Below, piece by piece: positions 1 through 6,624 of a stretch of 7,571 nucleotides of DNA (position 1 is its first letter; the number at the start of each line of letters is the position of its first letter). The stretch lies in NCBI GenBank assembly GCA_934718145.1, contig CAKUZC010000043.1, positions 1-7,571 on the forward strand, read 5' to 3'. This DNA comes from an uncultured Eubacteriales bacterium. Its GTDB lineage: Bacteria; Bacillota; Clostridia; Oscillospirales; Acutalibacteraceae. The translations under genes were made by a program, and so were the position numbers. The notes under the pieces were generated by a model, which saw nothing but the letters and a program-made list of their open reading frames with translations, made no database searches and was not told the DNA's origin.

Positions 1-484
1 AAATAGAATAAAAAAAATTAATCCCCAAGCTAATATCAATATCCACAAATGCTTTTTTGATAAAAATAATGAATCTCGGTATGATTTTACTTCATACGAC
101 TACATAATTGATGCTATTGATACTATATCTTCTAAAATTTTACTAATTGAAAAAGCTAAAAAATCAAGCGTAAATATAATGAGCAGCATGGGAACGGGCA
201 ATAAACTAAATCCTTGTGAATTTGAAGTCGCCGACATATACAGTACTTCTATTTGTCCTTTGGCACGAGTTATGAGAAGAGAACTAAAAAAAAGAAATAT
301 AAAAAGTTTAAAGGTTGTGTATTCCAAAGAAGTTCCTTTATACATACCTCACGAAACAGATGAAAATTCCTCATTGAAGGTAACAAATCCAAAACGTGTA
401 AATTCAAGCATATCTTTTGTTCCTCCCGTAGCAGGAATGATTTTGGCAAGTGAAGTTATAAAAGATTTAACGAAAGAGCGGTGA
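1..484 (+). CDS. tcdA: tRNA threonylcarbamoyladenosine dehydratase, C-terminal part (5' end outside the window)
   Basis: The reading frame is open from the left edge (first whole codon at base 2) to TGA at 482-484, giving the last 160 residues of a protein that is usually about 235-270 aa. Members of this ThiF/E1-like family use ATP to cyclise t6A at position 37 of ANN-decoding tRNAs to ct6A. The visible part has the E1-type segment DYIIDAIDT followed by a conserved Lys (KILLIEKAK), then the TcdA signatures SSMGTGNKLNP, CPLARVMRRELKKR and ISFVPPVAGMILASEVIKDL. The N-terminal GxGGxGS nucleotide loop must lie beyond the edge. The ATG at 179 is internal, because strong family similarity continues upstream of it. 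The stop is 7 nt before recJ, which suggests cotranscription. The family call is very secure. The missing N-terminus means intactness cannot be judged. Confidence 0.93.
   Translation, partial: NRIKKINPQANINIHKCFFDKNNESRYDFTSYDYIIDAIDTISSKILLIEKAKKSSVNIMSSMGTGNKLNPCEFEVADIYSTSICPLARVMRRELKKRNIKSLKVVYSKEVPLYIPHETDENSSLKVTNPKRVNSSISFVPPVAGMILASEVIKDLTKER
480..484 (+). promoter_or_regulatory. ribosome binding site of recJ (supports a TTG start)
   Basis: GGTGA at 480-484 overlaps the tcdA stop codon and sits 7 nt before the TTG at 492. No ATG or GTG lies nearby in frame. RecJ-like sequence begins right after this TTG, so it is the most likely start. The modest SD plus a TTG codon suggests fairly weak or coupled initiation. 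Confidence 0.6.
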
Positions 485-491
485 TTTTAAT

Positions 492-2561
492 TTGAGTATT
501 TGTGAATGGATAATTAAGGAGATCGATGAAAATAAAATCTCTGAATTTTGTCAAAAATATAATATTCCATATTTAGCTGCAGCTATCCTTTATTCAAGAG
601 GTTATTGCGAAGAGAAAGATATTGAAAAATTTTTAAAAAATACGGAAAAAGAAAATGTTTTTGATATTACAGATATGGATAAAATTGTTTGTAGAATCGA
701 AAAAGCAATTAAAAATCATGAAAAAATTTGTATATATGGAGACTATGATGCCGATGGAATAACAGCATCTGCTCTTATTTATGATTATCTACGTAATAGA
801 AATTCAAACGTATTTTGTTATATTCCGGAAAGAAACAGAGACGGTTATGGACTTAATAAAATGGCTTTAGATTTTATAAAAAATTGTGAAACTGAATTGA
901 TAATTACCGTAGATAACGGAATTTCTGCTTTTGAAGAAATTAAATATGCAAAGTCTCTTGATATGGATGTTGTTGTGACAGACCACCATAGAGTCAGAGA
1001 AGAGCTTCCGTGTGCATATGCTGTTGTGAATCCTTATCGAAAAGAATGTGAAAATTTAAAAAACAAAAATTTTGCAGGTGTAGGAGTAGCATTTAAAGTT
1101 GTGCAAGCTCTTGAAACGGGAAAGACTAGTGAAGAAGAACTTTTAAAAAAATATTCCGAATTGATTACAATAGGCACAATAGGGGATTCCATAGAACTTT
1201 TTGGGGAATCTGCAGAAATAGTCAAATATGGTTTGAAAAAAATGTCTTGTTCTGAAAATCCCGGAATAGCATCGTTATTGAAGTGTTTAAATCTTTACGG
1301 TAAAGAACTTGATTCAATATCTGTTGCATTTAGTGTTGTTCCGAGAATCAATGCATGTGGAAGAATGGAAAATGCCAATCTTGCATTAAAACTTTTAACA
1401 TGTGAAAATTATGATAAAGCTGTTCAGATAACAGAAGAAGTGTGTAAGTTAAATGATTTGAGAAAAGATGAAGAAATTAAAATTTTAAAAGATGTTGAAG
1501 ATGTTCTTTTGAAAGATCCTCAAAGAAAATATGAGAAAGTAATAATTGCAGAAGGGAAAAATTGGAACCATGGTGTTTTGGGAATAGCTGCTTCTAAAAT
1601 AGTTCAAAAGTATGGGAAACCGTGTATACTCATAACCATCGAAGGTGATACGTCTCGAGCTTCTTGCAGAAGCATAGAGGGCTTTTCGATATACGAATTA
1701 CTGCTTAAACATTCAAAATGGTTGACAAGATTTGGTGGCCATCCTATGGCTGCAGGATTTAGTATGAATACTTCTAATTTAGAATCATTTAAAGAATCTA
1801 TAAAAGAAGACTTGAAAAATTATTGTGTACCGAATTCAAGTTTATCAATCGATTTTGAATTAGAGCCTAGACAAATTTCTTACAGTATATTAGAAGATAT
1901 CAAAATTTTACATCCTTACGGAAATGGCAATCCAGAACCTATATTTGGAATTTTTGGATTAAGATTGAAAAAAATAATACCTATCGGAAGTGGAAAGCAT
2001 TTAAAACTTATTTTTGAAAAACAGGGATTTGAGATGTCAGCACTTTATTTTAACAAAACTTTTGAGAATTTTTTGTTTTGTGAAAGAGATGTTTTGGATA
2101 TCGCAGTTACCTTACATAAAAATGAATACTTGGGTTCTGTTTACGTTTCATGCTACATAGTGGATTTAAGATTTGAAAATAGTGATTTAAAGAAGGTTAT
2201 TACCGAAAAAAATTTATATGAGTCTTTTAAAAGAGGGGAAAATATAAAAAATGATCTAAAATATGTGATTCCAACCCGAAAAGATTTTGTTGATGTATAC
2301 AAATATTTAAAAAAATTAAAAAATAAATGTGTAAGAGTTGATTTGATAAATAAAAAAGTGTTTAATGACAGTAAGAACACGTTTACCATTTATGCTGTTT
2401 TGGATATCATGGAAGAACTGGGATTGGTTAGTATTTCTAAGGACGCTGATGAATATAAAATAACTGTAAATGAGGTTAAAAATAAGGTCAATATAAGTGA
2501 TTCTCTTATTCTTAATTCTATAAAAAACGAAAAGGGGAATGAGAATGTCAGTGGGGCTTAA
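492..2561 (+). CDS. recJ: single-stranded-DNA-specific exonuclease RecJ
   Basis: This 689-aa member of the DHH phosphoesterase superfamily is a cytoplasmic 5'-3' ssDNA exonuclease acting in recombination and mismatch/base-excision repair. The DHH core carries DYDADG at 84-89, DNG at 141-143, DHH at 164-166 and GTIGD at 228-232, which supply the metal-binding Asp/His residues. PRINACGRM at 284-292 follows. The DHHA1 domain has WNHGVLGI at 358-365 and FGGHPMAAGF at 414-423. An OB-like part follows, with PYGNGNPEPIF at 475-485 and GSGKHLKL at 499-506. Residues from about 560 on form a tail containing PTRKDF and a helix-rich, winged-helix-like stretch, as in longer Firmicutes RecJ proteins. It is longer than the E. 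coli form (about 577 aa) and shorter than B. subtilis RecJ (about 786 aa). The start is TTG. The end overlaps rel by 17 nt, so the two are probably translationally coupled. All catalytic motifs are intact. Confidence 0.96.
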   Translation: MSICEWIIKEIDENKISEFCQKYNIPYLAAAILYSRGYCEEKDIEKFLKNTEKENVFDITDMDKIVCRIEKAIKNHEKICIYGDYDADGITASALIYDYLRNRNSNVFCYIPERNRDGYGLNKMALDFIKNCETELIITVDNGISAFEEIKYAKSLDMDVVVTDHHRVREELPCAYAVVNPYRKECENLKNKNFAGVGVAFKVVQALETGKTSEEELLKKYSELITIGTIGDSIELFGESAEIVKYGLKKMSCSENPGIASLLKCLNLYGKELDSISVAFSVVPRINACGRMENANLALKLLTCENYDKAVQITEEVCKLNDLRKDEEIKILKDVEDVLLKDPQRKYEKVIIAEGKNWNHGVLGIAASKIVQKYGKPCILITIEGDTSRASCRSIEGFSIYELLLKHSKWLTRFGGHPMAAGFSMNTSNLESFKESIKEDLKNYCVPNSSLSIDFELEPRQISYSILEDIKILHPYGNGNPEPIFGIFGLRLKKIIPIGSGKHLKLIFEKQGFEMSALYFNKTFENFLFCERDVLDIAVTLHKNEYLGSVYVSCYIVDLRFENSDLKKVITEKNLYESFKRGENIKNDLKYVIPTRKDFVDVYKYLKKLKNKCVRVDLINKKVFNDSKNTFTIYAVLDIMEELGLVSISKDADEYKITVNEVKNKVNISDSLILNSIKNEKGNENVSGA
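2533..2537 (+). promoter_or_regulatory. ribosome binding site of rel, inside recJ
   Basis: AGGGG at 2533-2537 is separated from the ATG at 2545 by 7 nt. It is only 1 nt from the in-frame ATG at 2539, which is too close for normal initiation. This favours 2545 as the true start (MSVGLNYNTYSELL) over the longer MRMSV form. Confidence 0.6.
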
Positions 2562-4755
2562 TTATAATACATATAGTGAGTTGTTAAAGCTTATAAATCA
2601 AAGCGGAAAGAATTACGATTTAAAAATAATAAATAAAGCATATAAAGCTGCTTATAAAGCTCATTTCGGGCAAAAAAGAATCTCGGGGGTAGACTATATC
2701 CTTCATCCGGTTTCTGTAGCTTACATACTCGTAGAATTAGGTATGGATACCCCTTCGGTAGCTGCGGCTTTGCTTCATGATGTTGTAGAAGACACTGATC
2801 TTACACAAAAGGACATACGAGATATGTTCGGTGAAGAAATAGCAATTTTGGTAGATGGAGTTACAAAACTTAAAAAAATACCTTCTTCATCAAGAGAAGA
2901 ACAACAGGCTGAAAATATACGTAAAATGCTTCTTGCTATGTCTCATGATATACGTGTAATAATGATTAAACTCGCCGATAGACTTCAAAATATGCGCACT
3001 ATAGAATGTATGGATATACAGAAGCGTCGTGACAAATCGTTGCAAAATATGGAAGTCTTTGCACCAATAGCTCATAGACTTGGAATAAGAACAATAAAAG
3101 ATGAACTAGAAGATATTTCTCTTAAGTGTCTGGATCCCATAGCTTATGCTGAAATAGAAAGTTCTTTGGCACTTCGGGAAGAAGATAGGGAAAAATTTAT
3201 AAATTTAATAAAAAAGAGACTTATGGACAGACTTCAAAAATTTATACCGGACGTATATATTGAAGGAAGAGTAAAGAGCGCAAATGAGATATATAAGAAA
3301 ATATTCATTAAGGGAAAGTCAATGGACCAAATTTACGATATATATGCTGTACGGGTAATAGTTAATACCGTAAATGATTGTTATAACGTATTTGGTATAG
3401 TTCATGACATGTTTCAGCCAATCCCCAGCAGATTTAAAGATTACATATCTATTCCTAAGCCCAATATGTACCAGTCTCTTCACACTACTGTTTTAAGTAA
3501 AGAGGGCATACCCTTTGAAATACAAATACGTACATGGGAAATGCATAGGACTGCAGAATATGGTATAGCAGCGCATTGGAAATATAAATTAGGAATAACA
3601 GGTAAAGATGATTCTATGACAGAATCTCTATCTTGGGTGCGCAAACTTTTGGATAATCATCGAGACGTTGAAGATGTAACTGATGTAATAGGAAATATAA
3701 AATCAGATCTTGTTCCCAAAGAAATATTTATCCTCACTCCAAAGGGTGATGTGATAAGTTTGCCGACAGGTTCAACCGTCATTGATTTTGCATATGCAAT
3801 TCACACCGAACTTGGAAATCATATGGTCGGAGCAAAAGTTAATAAGAAAATAGTTCCCATAAATTATGTTTTAAAAACAGGTGAAATAGTAGATATAATA
3901 AGCACAAAAGACTCTAAAAAAGGACCGGGAAGAGACTGGCTCGGAATAGTTAAGACAAGTGAAGCAAGAAATAAAATCAAGCAATGGTTTAAAAGAGAGA
4001 GACGTGATGAAAATATTGTCGAGGGGAAAGCTGAAACTGAGCTCGAGCTTAAAAAGAATAAAATATTCATCCCTCAAGAAAACCTTGAAGAATTTTTGTC
4101 ACCTGTAATGAAAAAAAATCAGTGTTCAACTATAGAGGACTTTTTTGCTGCAGTAGGATATGGAGGAATACAGCTTTGGAGGGTTATGCCTCGGCTAAAA
4201 AATGAGTATCTAAAGAAAAATAAAGAATTGTTTTCCGGAAATTGTTTGCAACCTAAACCATCTATTGTTACAGAACGTCGTAAAAATTCAAGCTTTGACA
4301 AAAAATCCGGTGGAGTTATCGTAGAGGATATGAATAATTGTTTTGTAAAAATGGCTCGTTGTTGTAATCCTCTTCCGGGTGATAGTATAGTTGGTTTTAT
4401 AACTAAAGGATATGGTGTTTCGGTTCACAGATGTGACTGTAAAAATGTCCCCGAAAATCCGTTCGAAAATAATACTGACAAAAGGTGGGTTCATGTTTCG
4501 TGGTCTAAAAACATTATGTCTACATTTAATACCACGATTGAAATTAAAGCATGTGAAAGAGAGGAACTTTTAACAGACATTACTCGCAAAATTTCTGCTA
4601 TGAATCTGCGTGTAAAATCATTTAATTCTAAATTAACACCGGAAAACAAGATAGAAATATTTATAAATCTAAATATAAAGAATTTGGAGCATTTAAGGTT
4701 TATAACCAATAATTTGGCGAGAATAAGCGGTGTTTCATCTGTTAAGAGAGCATAA
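2545..4755 (+). CDS. rel: bifunctional (p)ppGpp synthetase/hydrolase Rel (RelA/SpoT family)
   Basis: Full-length long RSH protein of 736 aa (738 if the ATG at 2539 is used), which makes and degrades the stringent-response alarmone (p)ppGpp. Numbering is from 2545. The N-terminal HD hydrolase has R45, H54, HD at 78-79, ED at 82-83, D145 and N149, all matching the known active site, so hydrolysis should work. The synthetase domain has D265, RFKD at 296-299 (the RxKD form typical of bifunctional Rel rather than the ExDD of RelA), PKPNMYQSLHTT from 304 and FEIQIR ending at 329. The TGS domain covers about 393-455. The Cys-rich zinc-finger-like domain has CC at 606-607 and HRCDC at 628-632, and a C-terminal ACT domain covers about 663-736; these parts sense ribosomes and uncharged tRNA. 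It overlaps recJ by 17 nt and ends the operon. No second RSH gene is visible here. Confidence 0.97.
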   Translation: MSVGLNYNTYSELLKLINQSGKNYDLKIINKAYKAAYKAHFGQKRISGVDYILHPVSVAYILVELGMDTPSVAAALLHDVVEDTDLTQKDIRDMFGEEIAILVDGVTKLKKIPSSSREEQQAENIRKMLLAMSHDIRVIMIKLADRLQNMRTIECMDIQKRRDKSLQNMEVFAPIAHRLGIRTIKDELEDISLKCLDPIAYAEIESSLALREEDREKFINLIKKRLMDRLQKFIPDVYIEGRVKSANEIYKKIFIKGKSMDQIYDIYAVRVIVNTVNDCYNVFGIVHDMFQPIPSRFKDYISIPKPNMYQSLHTTVLSKEGIPFEIQIRTWEMHRTAEYGIAAHWKYKLGITGKDDSMTESLSWVRKLLDNHRDVEDVTDVIGNIKSDLVPKEIFILTPKGDVISLPTGSTVIDFAYAIHTELGNHMVGAKVNKKIVPINYVLKTGEIVDIISTKDSKKGPGRDWLGIVKTSEARNKIKQWFKRERRDENIVEGKAETELELKKNKIFIPQENLEEFLSPVMKKNQCSTIEDFFAAVGYGGIQLWRVMPRLKNEYLKKNKELFSGNCLQPKPSIVTERRKNSSFDKKSGGVIVEDMNNCFVKMARCCNPLPGDSIVGFITKGYGVSVHRCDCKNVPENPFENNTDKRWVHVSWSKNIMSTFNTTIEIKACEREELLTDITRKISAMNLRVKSFNSKLTPENKIEIFINLNIKNLEHLRFITNNLARISGVSSVKRA

Positions 4756-4775
4756 ACTTATTTTTATGTGATATT

Positions 4776-4823
4776 GGCGTGATTCTCTTGGTCTGAAATT
4801 GCATAGAGAGAATTGCGTTTTTG
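4776..4823 (+). terminator. Rho-independent terminator after rel
   Basis: The arm 4777-4788 (GCGTGATTCTCT) pairs with 4807-4818 (AGAGAATTGCGT) as a 12-bp stem with three G-U pairs and an 18-nt loop. TTTTT at 4818-4822 and a further T-rich stretch follow. The wobble pairs become A-C mismatches on the other strand, so it is plus-strand specific. It closes the tcdA-recJ-rel operon. Confidence 0.72.
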
Positions 4824-4926
4824 TATTTTCATTGATAATTTTAAAAATAGTTATATCCAAAGTGTACCTAAAATCATAAAATAGTGGTATAATTGATAAG
4901 AGGGAAGAATGAATTTTTTAAAACAA

Positions 4927-4955
4927 TTGAAATTTTTGGTTTTTTTAGTTATAAT
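4927..4955 (+). promoter_or_regulatory. sigma-A type promoter of the zinc-ribbon gene
   Basis: TTGAAA at 4927-4932 and TATAAT at 4950-4955 are 17 bp apart, ending 38 nt before the ATG at 4994. The transcript should start near 4962 and carry the strong RBS GGGAGAGG (4980-4987). A second TATAAT at 4888-4893 lacks a good -35 element. Confidence 0.7.
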
Positions 4956-4993
4956 AAATATATTAAAAATAATTTTTTTGGGAGAGGATAACA

Positions 4994-5407
4994 ATGGGAG
5001 TATTTGAGGATATTTTTGTAAAAGCCAAAGCAGCAGCAGGTGCGCTGGGAGAAAAAGCAGGACAGTATGTGGATGTATCTAAAATGAATATAAAACTTGC
5101 CGAGTTTAAAGGAGATTTGAAATCAGAATTTGAGAATTTAGGTAAGGTTGTTTACGAGTGTGAAAAAAATAATATAGAAAATCGCTCTGGTATAAATGCC
5201 TCTATAGCACAAATTGACAACATTACACTGCAAATAGAAGAGTTGAAGAGGCAAATTGCTTCTATAAGAAACAAGGTTATTTGTAAGTCTTGCGGTAGCC
5301 AAAATGAAATAGATTCTGTTTATTGTGCTAAATGTGGGGAAAAATTGTCTGAAGGTTTAAAAAATAAAAAAGAAACAGAAGATGATTTTTCTGAATTTGA
5401 TGATTAA
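4994..5407 (+). CDS. small coiled-coil protein with C-terminal zinc ribbon, function unknown
   Basis: A 137-aa protein preceded by the strong RBS GGGAGAGG, 6 nt before the ATG. Residues 1-30 are small and Ala/Gly-rich (KAKAAAGALGEKAGQYVDVSK). About 32-95 is a charged helical region likely to form a coiled coil or helical hairpin. Four cysteines in two CxxCG knuckles (C97, C100, C111, C114; spacing 10) form a zinc-ribbon-like site. The tail is strongly acidic (ETEDDFSEFDD). No signal peptide or membrane span is seen, so it is presumably cytoplasmic. Similar short proteins, with a conserved helical part beginning near VSK and a terminal zinc ribbon, occur in Clostridia, but I know of no assigned role. 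Here it is a monocistronic gene with its own promoter and terminator, so the neighbours give no functional clue. The gene is secure; its function is not. Confidence 0.9.
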   Translation: MGVFEDIFVKAKAAAGALGEKAGQYVDVSKMNIKLAEFKGDLKSEFENLGKVVYECEKNNIENRSGINASIAQIDNITLQIEELKRQIASIRNKVICKSCGSQNEIDSVYCAKCGEKLSEGLKNKKETEDDFSEFDD

Positions 5408-5431
5408 GGGATTTGTTTGATAGATGAAATA

Positions 5432-5474
5432 AAGCAAGGAAGTCACTAATTAATATAAGGCTTTCTTGTTTTTG
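5432..5474 (+). terminator. Rho-independent terminator of the zinc-ribbon gene
   Basis: The arms 5432-5444 and 5459-5471 form a 13-bp stem (core AAGCAAGGAAG / CTTTCTTGTTT, three G-U pairs) with a 14-nt loop. The T-rich run at 5469-5473 overlaps the stem base. It lies 25 nt after the stop codon. Confidence 0.75.
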
Positions 5475-5490
5475 TGTATAGATAATTAAA

Positions 5491-5519
5491 TTGAATATAT
5501 TTCTTATTTATGTTATAAT
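5491..5519 (+). promoter_or_regulatory. sigma-A type promoter of def, extended -10
   Basis: TTGAAT at 5491-5496 and TATAAT at 5514-5519 are 17 bp apart, and TG at 5511-5512 gives an extended -10 (TGTTATAAT). The expected transcript start near 5526 leaves a short leader of about 27 nt holding GAGGTGGAG (5538-5546) in front of the def ATG. Confidence 0.78.
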
Positions 5520-5552
5520 TGCATTATAAAATTCAATGAGGTGGAGTAGTAT

Positions 5553-5990
5553 ATGGCTCTTAGAAACATAGTTAAGGAACCCGATGAATTATTGCATAAA
5601 AAATGTAGAAAAGTAGAAAAATTTGATGAAAATTTAAGCGTTCTTATCGACGATATGTTTGAAACAATGAAAAATGCAAAAGGTGTGGGATTAGCTGCTC
5701 CCCAAGTAGGTATTTTGAAACGCGTTGTAGTTGTTAATGTCGGGGATGGTAATATTGAATTAGTAAATCCTGAAATTATTGAACAAGATGGGGAACAAAG
5801 AGGAGATGAAGGATGTTTGTCATGCCCGGGAAAGTACGGGACTACAATTCGACCTGAATTTGTTAAAGTTAAAGCTCAGAATAGATTTGGAAAATTTGTT
5901 GAATATAGTGGACATTCTTTAAAAGCCAGAGCTTTTTGTCACGAAATAGATCATTTAGATGGCATACTTTTTACTTCTCGTTTAATTTAG
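5553..5990 (+). CDS. def: peptide deformylase
   Basis: A 145-aa metalloenzyme that removes the formyl group from the N-terminal Met of nascent proteins at the ribosome exit. All three family motifs are present: GVGLAAPQVG at 44-53, EGCLS at 86-90 and HEIDH at 130-134. C88, H130 and H134 are the metal ligands and E131 is the catalytic acid/base. The residue after EGCLS is Cys where Val is common (EGCLSCPG), a mild variation. The length fits the short forms of the enzyme common in Clostridia, and the protein ends soon after HLDGILF. The ATG is preceded by GAGGTGGAG at good spacing and by an extended -10 promoter. The gene is monocistronic: it is followed by a terminator, not by fmt or other translation genes that often accompany it. 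Confidence 0.97.
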   Translation: MALRNIVKEPDELLHKKCRKVEKFDENLSVLIDDMFETMKNAKGVGLAAPQVGILKRVVVVNVGDGNIELVNPEIIEQDGEQRGDEGCLSCPGKYGTTIRPEFVKVKAQNRFGKFVEYSGHSLKARAFCHEIDHLDGILFTSRLI

Positions 5991-6048
5991 GTGAAATTAT
6001 TTCAATTTGTACTTATCGAGTATTATAAATTTTAAATTATTAAAAGTG

Positions 6049-6078
6049 AAACGCTACCTTCATTTAGGCAGCGTTTTT
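6049..6078 (+). terminator. terminator of def, probably bidirectional
   Basis: The arms 6049-6059 (AAACGCTACCT) and 6066-6076 (AGGCAGCGTTT) flank a 6-nt loop. A T run at 6074-6078 gives a classic plus-strand terminator with one A-C mismatch. On the minus strand this mismatch becomes a G-U pair and the hairpin is followed by CACTTTTAAT. It therefore probably also stops the convergent transcript of the gene at 6088-6423. Confidence 0.85.
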
Positions 6079-6087
6079 GCATATTGC

Positions 6088-6423
6088 TTATTTAATTTCA
6101 GGTTTTATATCTAGAGTAGCTATAGGATTTTGTGGTGTTTTGTTTAATTGCGTGGTCATTAAACCCTTTTCACAACGTTTTTTTGGAATGAGAGCTAACG
6201 CATTATTTCGCGGAATTACCATTGGTAGCGGACGCGGATGTGATTGAAACATATTTGGTTTTAACATTTCTTCAGCATTTTCGGCGTCTTCTTTAGTGCT
6301 AAAAGGTTTAGAATTGTTAGGTACTACATAAAATTTTCCATCTGTAGATTCTATTACTTTTCCTCCAGCTATTGCTTCTTTTTCTTGTTCTCCTAATTGT
6401 TCTTTATTCATATTCTCGTTCAT
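6088..6423 (-). CDS. putative double-glycine leader peptide (exported peptide or RiPP/bacteriocin-like precursor), unrecognised family
   Basis: A 111-aa protein with a near-perfect RBS (AGGAGGT, 7 nt before the ATG). Residues 1-21 look like a GG-type export leader: Leu at -12 (L10), Glu at -8 (E14), Ile at -4 (I18) and GG at 20-21. Position -7 is Lys, where a hydrophobic residue is usual. Such leaders are cleaved after GG by the C39 peptidase domain of peptide transporters. The predicted product would have 90 residues. Residues 22-55 (for example DGKFYVV and STKEDAENAEEML) suggest a small beta-hairpin plus helix. Residues 56-111 are Pro-rich and basic (RPLPMVIP, ALALIPKKRC), with a single Cys at 84. 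I do not recognise the family. No transporter, immunity or modifying enzyme is in the window, so it is an orphan here. The gene is likely real; the precursor role is inferred from the leader pattern only. Confidence 0.75.
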   Translation of the reverse strand: MNENMNKEQLGEQEKEAIAGGKVIESTDGKFYVVPNNSKPFSTKEDAENAEEMLKPNMFQSHPRPLPMVIPRNNALALIPKKRCEKGLMTTQLNKTPQNPIATLDIKPEIK

Positions 6424-6458
6424 AGTTATTACCTCCTGTACTTTTATATTTAATCAAA

Positions 6459-6486
6459 GTTATATATTAAATAAGATTTTTTTCAA
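6459..6486 (-). promoter_or_regulatory. proximal promoter of the double-glycine peptide gene
   Basis: Read on the minus strand, TTGAAA (6486-6481) and TATAAC (6464-6459) are 16 bp apart. Transcription would start near 6452, leaving a leader of about 29 nt with the AGGAGGT site. The AT-rich background makes a chance match possible. Confidence 0.5.
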
Positions 6487-6610
6487 ATTAAAATATTTGT
6501 CTTTTATTTCTCTAATTTTATCAAAAGATTTTAAAATACTATTATTTCTTCTTAATTTTTTTACTATTTGTGTATTATGTCTTCAATAATCCGAAGAAAA
6601 AATTTATGTG

Positions 6611-6624
6611 ATTTGATATCAAAT
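6611..6624. repeat. 14-bp perfect palindrome
   Basis: ATTTGATATCAAAT is a perfect inverted repeat without spacer, loosely extended by TGT...ACA on either side. Its form suits a dimeric repressor operator, but it may be chance in such AT-rich DNA. Confidence 0.45.

Noticed and set aside
100..345. Minus-strand open frame of 81 codons
   Set aside because: It lies opposite tcdA, which has clear family motifs, and its Phe/Leu/Ile/Ser-rich composition is what the reverse complement of AT-rich coding DNA gives.
1034..1225. Minus-strand open frame inside recJ, and a similar one at 2153-2389
   Set aside because: They are opposite well-supported RecJ coding sequence, with no RBS or recognisable domain.
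2539..2541. ATG at 2539 as the rel start
   Set aside because: The only SD (2533-2537) ends 1 nt before it; the in-frame ATG at 2545 has proper spacing. The difference is two residues.
3864..4709. Several minus-strand frames opposite rel
   Set aside because: Two overlap each other in different frames and all lie opposite conserved TGS, zinc-finger and ACT regions; these are shadows.
4751..4768. CATAAA...TTTATG inverted repeat at the rel stop codon as a terminator
   Set aside because: It is only six A/T-rich pairs; the hairpin at 4776-4823 is much more convincing.
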